Shown piece by piece: positions 41,500 to 51,651 of a DNA stretch of 64,000 nt. The stretch is from Larimichthys crocea (Eukaryota > Chordata > Actinopteri > Sciaenidae). Numbering within the stretch: the first letter of the stretch is position 1; each line of letters begins with the position of its first letter. Under the pieces are notes generated by a model. The model ran no database searches and was not told the origin of the DNA. It saw only the letters and a list, made by a program, of their open reading frames with translations. Location: assembly GCF_000972845.2 (NCBI RefSeq), contig NC_040013.1, positions 4,268,642 through 4,332,641 on the forward strand, given 5' to 3'. A program made the position numbers and the translations under genes.

Positions 41500-41835
41500 G
41501 AATAATTTTGTTTATATAGCACTTTTTAAAACACAGAGTTACATACAGATATGAATGCATGCATGCATACATGTGCAAAATACATAGGCAAAGATTAAAA
41601 CATACGACCAGAGCTAACAAAGAGAGAGTTTATACAAAGACTAAACTACAGAAATGAGTTCTCAGCGGTCGCTTAAAACAAACCACAGATTCAGCAGATC
41701 TGATGGAACGGGGAAGGCTATTCCAAAGTTTATGAGCTGCAACTGAAAAAGCAAAAACGCCTCTGGATTTATAAAATATGAACGGGCAACAGTGAAGAAG
41801 CCTTGATCAGAAGATCGATCCTGCACAGCGGACCT
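41500..41835 (+). repeat. Interspersed teleost repeat, TTTATATAGCACTTTT-type
   Basis: It opens TTTGTTTATATAGCACTTTT. It later contains CGGTCGCTTAAAAC, GGGGAAGGCTATTCCAAAG and GAGCTGCAACTGAAAAAGC. I recognise this order from a very common fish repeat (in other copies, GGGAGTTCCAGAGTTTGGGTGCAGCAACTGAGAAGGC). The class (LINE- or SINE-derived) is not certain. Confidence 0.6.
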
Positions 41836-44345
41836 TTAAGTGAGACACCTCTGCTTTTCCAGATAAGCAGCAGACAAGCCAACATCAACGTTTGCTGTGA
41901 AAAGACTGATTTCTCTCCAGGGATTTTAATTGGGCTCAAATCAAACACTACATATTTGCAGATAAATACACTGACAGCATAAAGTCAACCGATCTTTCAT
42001 TCTGACTCTCTGTCTCTCTCTTTCTAAAGAGATTGCTGGTTTTGTCTTTTGGCTTCTGACTGACCTGCACATCTGTAAACTAGCACATGTAACATCGTTT
42101 AACTTTCCGCTATTGTTCAAGTCCGAGCAAGGTCCATTTGATAATCTCATAAGGTTTAATCTTCCACGCCGATGTCTGCTCTGCTGTTCACTCATTACCT
42201 GTTATTCTTCTACGAAGCAGTTTAGAGATAGCAGCAGTGTAATGAAGACATCTTCACTCCTCTGATAAATCTCCTAAAATAGGATAATACCTGCCTCCGA
42301 GCAAGGCCACGAGCATTAATGTGGGGCTGAATTCATTATTGTTCGTCATTTGTATTCAACTCGTAACACTCCTGAACAAACTGGTGGGCAAACTCTCCGA
42401 ATGCGAGAGCAATTATAATATTGACTCAGGTCTTACTGTAACTGCATCCACCCACAGCACAGTGTGATTAAGCAGATGAGTGCCGCGTCCGTTTAAACAG
42501 GGACGGTTTGCTGAGTATTACTGAATCATGAAATTCATCTCGGGTTGCATGTTTTTAGGGCCAGCTTCCATTATACCTCTTTCTCACCACACCTCCTCAG
42601 ACTGAATTCTGGGATAGGGCAGGCTTGGTAATTACTTCCAGAGGCCCGGGGAGTAGAAGCAGCAGACATGAGGGCTTTGGGTATCAACTAGATTCAACAT
42701 CACGTTACAGACAAGAGCCAATCAGTTTGCTGTTTCGCACCCTTTGACCTCCATCTTTTCCACCTTTTCTTCCTTGATAACCGTTCGGTTATCTTTTCTA
42801 GCACATGGCACCGTGGAAAGGACCGACTTCCTGCTTTATTTTGGCAGGATTTTTAAAAGAGTCCTGTGTTTTATTTTGTACCTAGAGAAGACTAAAAGAT
42901 CAATTTAAGCTGCAACATCACCAGTAACCCAGCAGGATGTGTGCACGGGGAGGGGGCGGGGGGTTAAAACAGGACTTCACTGCTTTGGTTTGTTGCTGTA
43001 AGTCTCAACACACCTCTCAGGAAATACACAAACAGGCTCAGCTGACAGCACTGTCACACATGCTGACATTCAAAGGCTTGCTCCCACAGAAATGTCAGGA
43101 GAAGCATCTATTATAGATTAGTACTTGCAGGGCCTGAGAGTATGCAGGCTTTCCCTCCTCCTCTCCTTCTCCTTCTCCTTGAAAGAAACACTCTCACACA
43201 GCAGCTGATTTTCAGCTGATTAGCAGGACCAGGAGAGAGGAAGGTCAACTGTGAGTGCTGCCTCATAACATATACTTGGGGGGGCTGCTCTCTGTTTGTG
43301 GGCTGCAGGAAGGGTGGAGAGGGAGAGAGATAATGAGAGCCTACACCGACACAGAGGACACCCTGGCGGCTTAATCATAAGATTAAGACAAAGAGTGCAC
43401 ATCCAAAAGTTTGTGCGCATATTTTCACTTTTTGTTCTTTTGGGGTGATCCACTCATGCACAATGCAAAGCTCCCTCTCTTCATGCAATAACAAAATAAG
43501 TGTGGTTTGAGTTTACAAGCCCATTTTTGCAATCTGTATCATCTCCCATTGACACTGAAATCACATTTATGTTGGGCTATTGTGTGCGCCAGGAGAGCCC
43601 ACACATCCACCGTGCAGCGCAGTACAGTATGCATGACTGGAAAATCGATAGAGGTCTCTTTTTTTACGAGGTTTTCGCAGGAATGGTCATTTGGTATTTC
43701 CTGTCCAGGACGCGAGGTAAAAGGTGTTTTTTAAAGGGGGGCAGTACAAAACTGGCAGCTCCGCATGACAGTGTATAAAGCAGTTGTTTTTAATCCATTT
43801 ACCTTTTCTTTCAGAGTCGTTTGCTTCTCCATCCTGTCTGACTGCTTTGGTTTGTGAGACGGATTATCGCTCTCATCCCATCACACACTCCACTTCTTGA
43901 CTTCTCTTCTTTTTTTTTCTTTTTTTTTTGGACACGACTGTGCGTTTTCGTGCGTCAAAAGTCAGCAGAGGTGTCCAAAGTTCGGAGCGCACAAAAAAAA
44001 AAGTGTCGACAAGCTGAGCCGAGGAAATTCCACAAAGACTGAGCTGTGTGGCGTTCAGGAGAAACTTTTCTCAAGGAAAGTGCGCCATGTTGTCAAATCT
44101 TTTCCTTTTTTTTTTTCTTCTTCTTGTCTTTTCCTTTTTTCCCCCTGTTGCCATAGCGGATTTCTGAGTGCTGTGTGTGCAGGAGGGGAGGCATGAAGAG
44201 AGAGAGAGAGAGAGAGCCTGAGTCAGGAAAGGAAAAGTACAATTAATGGATGTATGACTCGGTTATGCTTTGTGTTTTTTAGATGTGTTATTTAATGTTC
44301 AGGGCAAGGGGCGTTCTTAGTTTCTTTAAGGGCACTGGTGAAGAT

Positions 44346-44516
44346 CAAATCAGATCAAATTTTATTTGTATAGCCCAAAGTCACAAAGTACATTTGCCTC
44401 AGAGGGCTTTACAATCTGTACAGGGAGTGACACCCTCTGTCCTTAGACCCTCGGTTCGAGTGAGGAAAAACTTGCCCACAAAAAACCTAGAAGATGGTGA
44501 GTGCCCCACACTGGTG
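44346..44516 (+). repeat. Interspersed teleost repeat, TTTTATTTGTATAGCCC-type
   Basis: The blocks CAAATTTTATTTGTATAGCC, GCCTCAGAGGGCTTTACAA and GAGTGAGGAAAAACTTGCCC are diagnostic of a high-copy fish repeat as I recall it. It ends about where a second repeat begins at about 44595. Confidence 0.7.
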
Positions 44517-44594
44517 GATACTGGGGTTTGGCTCCGGTGCCCCCTCTAAGGATGAAGGTCAAGCCTTGTTTCCAGTGTATGATTTGTCCAACGT

Positions 44595-44975
44595 TTACTG
44601 TAGATGCAATGAACCGACCTGCATGGCTGTGAAGTGAAGCCAATGCAGAAGCTGCAGTTCCTCTTGTCGTCCACTTGAGGCTGGCTCCAGAAGCAAGTCA
44701 GTCTCCATAAGTCCCCATGTTTCACAGCAGAAATAAACATGTTTACAGCCTGGTACAAAAAACAGTTTTGGTCTCTGTAGCTAATTTCCCCGTTCATGAC
44801 AACTGTACTGAGGGTGAATTTATATACAACTCACCTGTTCACATTATATTAAGGCTTAAAGTTATGCCAGGTGGGCGACCTTACAGATGGCTTGTTTGAG
44901 CAACCAGGCTTCATTCAGCTCCACCTCAGCTTCAACCACAACTCATGTCTTTGCCCATATGTGGATTAAAGGGAT
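44595..44975 (+). repeat. Interspersed teleost repeat, GGCTGGCTCCAGAAGC-type
   Basis: The blocks GTGAAGCCAATGCAGAAGC, CACTTGAGGCTGGCTCCAG, AATAAACATGTTTACAGCC, TTGGTCTCTGTAGCTAATTT and TATTAAGGCTTAAAGTTATG occur in the order I know from a high-copy cichlid and percomorph repeat. It is well preserved, suggesting a relatively young copy. Confidence 0.7.
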
Positions 44976-45534
44976 GCAGGACTGTTAATAGATATCACAC
45001 TGTGAGCTTCACAACAGCTCTTTAGGAGCCGCCAAGCAATACACCTTTTTTTTTTACAGCAGACATTTCGTTGTGTCATAGGAGGAAAAGCACAGGCGTA
45101 ACTAATAACACGTTCACCATGTTACCTGTTTATAGGCTGTGATATTGTGTATGCCGACTACTTAGCATGGCTTACTAGTGCATTTGAATGGAACAGAGCC
45201 ATCATTCATTTATATTAAAAAAATGCTCACAGCCAAACCCCTTTTTGTGTGTGCCAATGCTTGAGGTTCATAAAAGTGAACACATGTATCAGTGAGTAAT
45301 CCACTGTGTTTTTCTTGATGCTACTACTGGGGGACACTGAAGTCAATCCTGCACACAATACTGTGGCCTACACATCCAGTAATGTATCTTACTGTCAGTA
45401 TACTGTCCAAATAGAGCAACTACCAGTCAGTCTGGATTGCTAGTTTACATTAATATCAATGATATCAATGCATCTCAGTGTTTATTTAATGGCTGCATTA
45501 TTTAATTTCACATTGTAATGCAGCTTTTCATTCT

Positions 45535-45618
45535 GCATTGTCTTTTGTGAAACAGATATAAAATAAAGTGACGATGGCATTGTCTTTTGTGAAACAGATA
45601 TAAAATAAAGTGACGATG
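45535..45618. repeat. Perfect 42-bp tandem duplication
   Basis: The copies at 45535-45576 and 45577-45618 are identical. Each starts GCATTGTCTTTTGTG and ends AAAGTGACGATG. Perfect identity suggests a recent duplication. Each copy contains ATAAAATAAAG. Confidence 0.95.
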
Positions 45619-46504
45619 TTCATGATAATTCATCTATTTCTTTTTTCTGTTGCTGATAAAAAATTTATTTGAGCTGATGACTTTAAAAAAAAACATGCAT
45701 CAGGCAGTATCTGAGGAAAGCTGTAAAGAGTTGAGCAAAACAGTTTGACCTGAGGTTGGCATCAGAGGAAAGGCTTAACAAAGGGGTTTGTTTTCTGCAG
45801 AGTATGAAAGTGTTCAGATATTTAGACAGCGCCCTTTTGGGCCTGAAGGTGGTGCTAAGTGAACAGCACAACAGTGAGTTACAATTCATCAATGGGGGGG
45901 GCCTGTATCAGTTGTTTAGAAATAATATTACCTTATGGTGGGCATAGCCTGCTGCAAAATCAGCATAAGTTATCCACTAGACACCGTGAATGTGCAAAGA
46001 TCTCATGCCTGTAATACAAGAGGACATACTGCGCTGTATTAACTATACAATCTGCACACAACAGAGAAACAACAACACAGCTTCACTGACAAAAACTAAA
46101 CTAAAATGTCCTCAAACTATTGTCAAATGACTCAAACGTGAATAAAATAATTGAACATTTCAATGTAAATAATCAAAATCAGGTGCAAGAATTAACACTG
46201 TATCTGGGACTAAATATAACAACGTTGCAATAAACTTCTAAAATGAATGGATTGCAACAAAGACTACGAGCAATAGGCTTCACTGTCTGCCCTCTGCTTT
46301 TTGATAGGAAGTGGTCACATGGATAAATCACAAATGAAGAGACTGTCTATGTAAATCAAGCGAGTCCTTCATTTCTCAGTTTAAAAACAAACACACCCAC
46401 AGAATCGTCAAATCATTCGGAACGGAATGGAACCAAATGGAACTGGAGTCTACTGAAAAAGTAGAAGTTGAAGTAGAAGAATATTGAACATTAAAGAGTG
46501 CATC

Positions 46505-48760
46505 ATGCCAAAAAGCCCAGCCTCCTCTTCAGCAATGGATGACACAGGTAAAAGAAACTAATGGGAAGTATATTTAGTTTATATAGTTATATTGATGTGA
46601 ACACCAAGTTAATTTACAGATTGTTTGTGAAAATGTGCCACCTTAAAATATTATTTTTGTGTACATGTACTTACTACCAGTGCAGTGGAAGGATGTGGCC
46701 TTTGGCATAACAGTTATATATTTTGTTATTCAGTGTATTTTAGTCTTCTTCTTTGGGACATTAGTTCTCTGTGGTCATAGAACAATAACTAAAGCAATAT
46801 TTACGTGAGCATCAGGTCCATGTCCTTCACATGTTCTCCCTGCGTCTTGTTTCTGTGTCTCCGCAGATGATGATAAGGAGAGGGAGATTTATAAGGTGAA
46901 AAAACACGACATTCTACACAGCATCACAAATCGCTACATCGTGTCGGGCTTCGCTGGTGAAGGATGCTTTGGCAAAGTCGTCAAGTGTTTGAATCTGTTG
47001 ACATCACAGAACGTGGCCCTCAAGATTCTTAAGCCTAAGCCTTACGTTCAAAAAAGAGAGGTAAATTAAATATCCATTATAACTGTGTTTTTGGTTTACT
47101 TACTGTCTTGCTTTTTTTTATTAAATGAACCTTGACATATGTAATTGTTTCTTTTGGTTTCTCTCCAGATCAAAATGCTTGAAGTATTAAGCGTTCTTGA
47201 CCCAGTCAAGAAGAACGTGGTTCAATTTTTCGAAATGTTTGAGCACAAAGGACACATCTGTCTGGCTTTTGAAATGCTAGACAGAAGTCTCTTACAGCTG
47301 ATCAAGGACAGAACCTTTAAGTCACTGTCTCCCAGTGAAATACGGCCAATTGCACAGCAGGTAAAGTTGTGCTCATACACAATCACAGATGTTATTTCTT
47401 CTTAATCTGTAGAGGCTCCTGGTCACTCAGCTCTCTAATCGTCTACATTTCCTACTTTGTCTCCACAGTTGCTAACGGCCTTTGATGCCCTGAAAGGCAT
47501 TGGCGTCATTCATGCGGATTTGAAGCCAGATAATATCATGCTTGTAAACCAGCAGGAGCAACCCTTCAGAGTGAAGTTGATCGATTTTGGATTGGCATTC
47601 AGTACCTCAGAAGAGGAACAGAGAGAGAAAATTCAGCCTCTGGGTTACAGGTAGGTTCAATCTGCACCGCTCATCTTTTGATGTTTGCAGAGATTTTGCC
47701 AAACATGAGTACACTTTAGAGACTGGCTATACTTGTATGCAACACTCAGATCACCTGAAGCCACGCTGGGTCTCCCCATCTCCGAGGCAATTGACATGTG
47801 GGGTCTTGGCTGTGTGCTCGCCTTCTTGTACCTCTGCAACCACCTGTTTTCAGCACGCAGCGAGTATCGGATGGTAAGTCACCGGATATGTTAAAGAGAT
47901 TTAAATGCACACTTTTCCTGTACAAACTGCCCCACACATGTGTCCAAACACAACAGGGAACTTGATGTAGGATGCTGACGTGTTTCGTTATATTCTTTCT
48001 GCAGATCAGAGACATTGCTAGAATAGTCGGCCAGCCAGCTGACCACCTCCTCCGTGCTGGAACCAACACTCACAGATTCTTCAAGATGATCGAGCAGTCG
48101 GACAACCCAACATGGAGGCTGAAGGTGTTTTTATCTTCTGCTTCTTATTTTTGTCTCCAAATTGGACAAGTAGCAGAAAGAATGAAGTATTTGACTTTAT
48201 ATATTTTGCTGTAGACCCCAGGAGACCACCAGCTTGACACTGGCCTCGCGCCTAGAAGATACAGGCGGTCTGTCAAAAGCCTGGATGACCTGGTAAGAGC
48301 AAATGGTCCAGTTCATGAGTAATTTCATGACTCTGAATGTCAATAAACTGAACCACCATCTTCTTTGTTTCCAGATACAGTTGTACCCTGATGGAGGGGA
48401 ATCTATTGAGCTGGAGGACAAAAGAACATTTGTGAAGCTCCTCAAGTGTCTCCTCGATACAGATCCCAAAAAGAGGATCACTCCTAAGGAGGCTCTCAAG
48501 CACCCCTTTATCACAATGGCCCACCTGGAGGCTGAGAGGGTCACCAGCTTTTAGTAAGCGACTGTGTGTCACGATTGGTTGGATTGACAGGTTTGTATTC
48601 AGACTGATTCATTGATTGATTGTCGTGTTTTTTCTTCAGTGCGGACAGGTCCTTTTACAAAATGCTGGTCTGTCCAGTGGATAGCTCAGGAGAGGAACTT
48701 TCTCCTGATGGTGAGGCTGATGCAGAGCCTTCAGTCAAACCTGGCTGCTTCGGGTGTTGA
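46505..48760 (+). CDS. Compact HIPK-family (CMGC) protein kinase, 9 exons, 410 aa
   Basis: Exons are 46505-46547, 46867-47060, 47169-47360, 47469-47650, 47750-47873, 48005-48124, 48215-48292, 48375-48553 and 48640-48760 (TGA). All are GT-AG and in phase. The kinase domain fills almost the whole protein: glycine loop GEGCFGKV (45-52), VALK with Lys67, catalytic HADLKPDN (Asp160; the family-typical Ala replaces the usual Arg of HRD), DFG (Asp182), YRSPE (203-207), SEAIDMWGLGCV, and KRITPKEALKHPFITM near the C-lobe end. HAD, the LGLP..EAIDMW insert and the WRLKTP segment place it in the homeodomain-interacting protein kinase family. The long C-terminal regions of HIPK1-4 are absent. The tail is acidic and ends GCFGC. 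The first exon encodes 14 Ser-rich residues. It appears to be an intact active-type kinase; substrates are unknown. I recall multicopy short HIPK-like genes in percomorph fishes, which this resembles. Confidence 0.9.
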
Positions 48761-48812
48761 AAATTCAAGAAGCTCAAACTTTAGTCATGCTGTGTGTAGA
48801 CATGATGAGAAC

Positions 48813-48818
48813 AATAAA
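48813..48818 (+). terminator. Polyadenylation signal of the HIPK-like kinase gene (AATAAA)
   Basis: This AATAAA lies 53 bases past the TGA of the last exon, so the 3' UTR is very short (roughly 75 nt). Its position supports the exon 9 model that ends at 48760. Confidence 0.65.
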
Positions 48819-48835
48819 AGTCTCACTAGCAAAAG

Positions 48836-51420
48836 AAATTCTTCTGTCGCTGTCTTTGACGAGACGTGGTTTAGAACTGGAGTAGGTCCGAGGGTGCTGC
48901 ATGGTGGCTTCCCACTGGTCCTAACACTTAGGATAGGTCAAATGCAGAGAACAAATTGAACTTATTGAATGCATATATTGTATATCATATTCTTTGTTTG
49001 GGGGGTGGTTAGCTCTAAGTGCATGTTCTACCCTGTGTGGGTAGATGTCAGCTGGGATCAGCTCCAGCCCCACGCGACCCTGATAAGGATAGGCGATGGA
49101 AAGTGGATGGATTGATGGACGGTCTACTCATCTGACCAACCTTCTGACTGCCCTTGTGAGGAGCTCCTATGCATGGGTGGTTGATGATGGAGTGATAGTC
49201 CATCTACTTGTGGATAATGGCTCCAACTGTGATTTTAGAAGTTGAGAAACCCGTCTGTAACCAGTGCCATCACTATGCTGTACAACAGCGTTGTTTGCAA
49301 AGGTCTTGGAAAGTTCTTTGCATCTACCCATCCACAAATGATGAAATGAAATGAAAATGATTTGTTTACTTGCATTCAGAGTTGGGCAGACCTTTTTCAG
49401 AGAGTGGAAGTATTAACCTACCAACATGCAGTAGACCAGCTGATTCTAATTAGCACAGGTGGGATAACTAATCAATGTGGAATCAGCTCGTTTAGTGCTT
49501 TTTCTTACTGTGTTCGATACTTTTTCCTGTGTCTTTATTGCACATAACTTCTACATTTCATGTGGAAAGTTGTACTGTATTATTATCACAATTATATCGG
49601 GCGACCACAATTATATTGTCCACCCCTGGAGGTAGTTCAAGTCTTTTGTGTTCAGTATTTCTGTGGCATTTTCCTAAATCAGTTGCAGCTCCAGTGGTAA
49701 CTTAAGTATCAATAAATAACAATTTCTAGCGCTAAACTGCAAAATGATTTTTATACGATTGTGCAGAACTGTCTAACAAAACTAGAAAATGAGGCCGACT
49801 GCTCCAAGATAAAAAAATATTTTTGTATGTGCAGCTCTTCACCAGCAGATGGTGGAACAATCCTTTATGGAGTAGCCTTTGACACTGCGGTCCAGCTGGT
49901 ATGTCAGATGGTGGAGGTGAAGAAGAGGTCTGATAGGACTGTTTTTTATTGTACTGAATTCATCTTCATGGATTATTTTTGTTGGTAACGTTTGATGGAA
50001 AATATAATAAGTAAGTAAATGTGATTGAATGGATAATTATGGAATGTTATACGTGCATAAAGTACTTGGTGCACAGGTGATTGAGCACTACAATAACATA
50101 TAATAATAACACAATAATATAGAATTAAAGCTTTATGTCACCACATAATGATTGCATGGTTGAACTTGTGGCAGTGTCTTCTGTTTCTTGTATAAGATTT
50201 GAGAACACATAACATTTTCTGGTTCTGGTTTTGTTTCTGACAATGGATCCAAACAATGGAGTAAAAATATGAGGTGATGAATAAAAAATGATGAAGATCA
50301 AGCTCATATTTAACGATGAAGCTTACAATGTTGAGCACTGACCCACTGCACTCATCACACCCACCTGTCTACTGTTTGCTCTCAGTCTTTATATTACTGT
50401 AACAGCTCTTTAAGGCTCTGACTGGGCTGAAACTTGATATCGGTCTGCAGAGCTGCACGTTATTCACTACACAGACTCCCTGCTGCGCTGCAAACTTCAT
50501 CTGCTGCATGCATCTTTGTATTAACTCTACTGGTTTGATCACCTCGAGTACAGTATTGCCAAAGCAGGTTATCAACAAAGTATTAAAAGTGAAAGTGCTC
50601 ATTGTGCAGCAGAAATGCGTCTTAATGTTACTGCATTATTATTGCTGATGCATAAACGCATGCAGCATTTCAATGTTGCAGCTGGTGCGTAATGATGTGT
50701 TTTATTTATGTTTAAATCTGCACAGACAGCTGTCTAATTATAAATTTAATTATCTAATTATAAATCAGCAGAAAATAAAAAAAAGTAAAAGTAGCTCAAC
50801 ATTGCATCATATTTGAGTCCAGTGCACTTGGATCGCCTATTTATGACAAGTGGGTAATTTTATTCAGCTTGTCCTGAGACAGCAGCTCACACCGTGGGAA
50901 CACCGGATCATTCAGGTTTGAACCGTCCGCTGTCCGACCGGAGCTCTTCTCAGAGGCCGCTTTTGGTAGTTGGGCATCGGAGTCAAAATAGTAGCGACTC
51001 TTTTGGTAATGCCGCTGGTGTGCGCAGTTCCTTTAGAGGGGAGAGCAACAGGCAAAGGACACCGTGTACAGTGTCATGAGGAGGGGACACACATGAGACG
51101 AGAAGAGGGTGAAGTGATGTAATGATGTTGAAGAAAAACATGTTTTTACGCGCTTTCTAATCCAGATTACAGATTTAAAATATTCCTTAATAATAACAGA
51201 GAAATGTGGAAATTAATCTTGTTTTTTTGTATTATTTCGTGCACAATCCTCCCCAGTCTGTAAATCAGTTTACATCAGCCTGCTGACATATCATAACATC
51301 AGAAAATAAATTGCTGCCAATGAAATTTGGATGAAATTCAAATTCAATGGGAGTAATTTCATTCATCCTCAGCGCTCCTCTTCCTCACTGGGAGGGTCTA
51401 GTGGCTGAATGCCTGACTCT
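48836..51420. other. Intergenic between the HIPK-like kinase and sds
   Basis: There is a LINE/SINE-type repeat tail at 49021-49118; otherwise the sequence is AT-rich. An open frame at 50894-51079 and another at 49761-49988 show no recognisable domain. No gene is supported. Confidence 0.5.
49021..49118 (+). repeat. LINE/SINE 3' tail (GATCAGCTCCAGCCCC-type)
   Basis: It contains GGGATCAGCTCCAGCCCCAC, GCGACCCTGATAAGGATAGG and GGAAAGTGGATGGATTGATG. This is the familiar 3' end of a fish non-LTR family with a GATGGATG tail. Confidence 0.75.
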
Positions 51421-51479
51421 GATTGGTCTATATCTGGGCCTCCTTTGCCAAGCCCACAGCACAAGTAGGTATATATGCA
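51421..51479 (+). promoter_or_regulatory. sds core promoter: inverted CCAAT box and TATA box
   Basis: ATTGG (an inverted CCAAT box) lies at 51422-51426 and GTATATATGC at about 51470-51478. Their spacing is typical of a tissue-restricted TATA promoter and they sit just upstream of the inferred first exon. SDS is a strongly regulated liver gene in mammals, which fits a TATA promoter. Assignment is from sequence only. Confidence 0.55.
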
Positions 51480-51499
51480 CTTCAGATGCAGGAGTCAAA

Positions 51500-51562
51500 G
51501 GAAGAAGGAAGTTTGGGATCATCAATAATCCACCAGAGCCTGATAACATCCATCTGAGACTG
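51500..51562 (+). other. sds: Noncoding first exon of sds (approximate 5' end)
   Basis: A good donor, CTG|GTAAGT, ends at 51562, and the acceptor TCTGCAG ends at 51647. Together they define an 85-nt intron just before the coding exon. The 5' end is inferred from the TATA box at about 51,470 and is approximate. Confidence 0.55.
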
Positions 51563-51651
51563 GTAAGTCCATGATCTCCAAGAAAAGAGGAAATATTATG
51601 AGGGATGATACAAAGAAAAATAATTATAGTAATGTTTTCCTCTGCAGTGAG

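Larger units (their letters stand above)
40931..46504. other. Intergenic or ttc28 upstream region, rich in interspersed repeats
   Basis: Repeats at 41251-41485, 41500-41830, 44346-44516 and 44595-44975, plus a 42-bp tandem duplication at 45535, occupy much of this stretch. The upstream ttc28 exon and promoter should lie at higher coordinates, but I could not recognise them here. A TATA-like motif at 43774 is noted separately. Confidence 0.5.

Noticed and set aside
48303..48554. An 83-codon frame ending in the TAG at the end of kinase exon 8
   Set aside because: As the sole gene end it would ignore the GTAAG donor, the matching in-phase exon 9 and the nearby poly(A) signal. I keep it only as a possible intron-retention product.
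49761..49988. A 75-codon plus-strand frame between the kinase and sds
   Set aside because: Short, with no domain and no splice or poly(A) context. Probably chance or a decayed repeat.
50894..51079. A 61-codon Ser/Arg-rich plus-strand frame upstream of sds
   Set aside because: No family similarity or clear splice sites, and it lies upstream of the apparent sds promoter.
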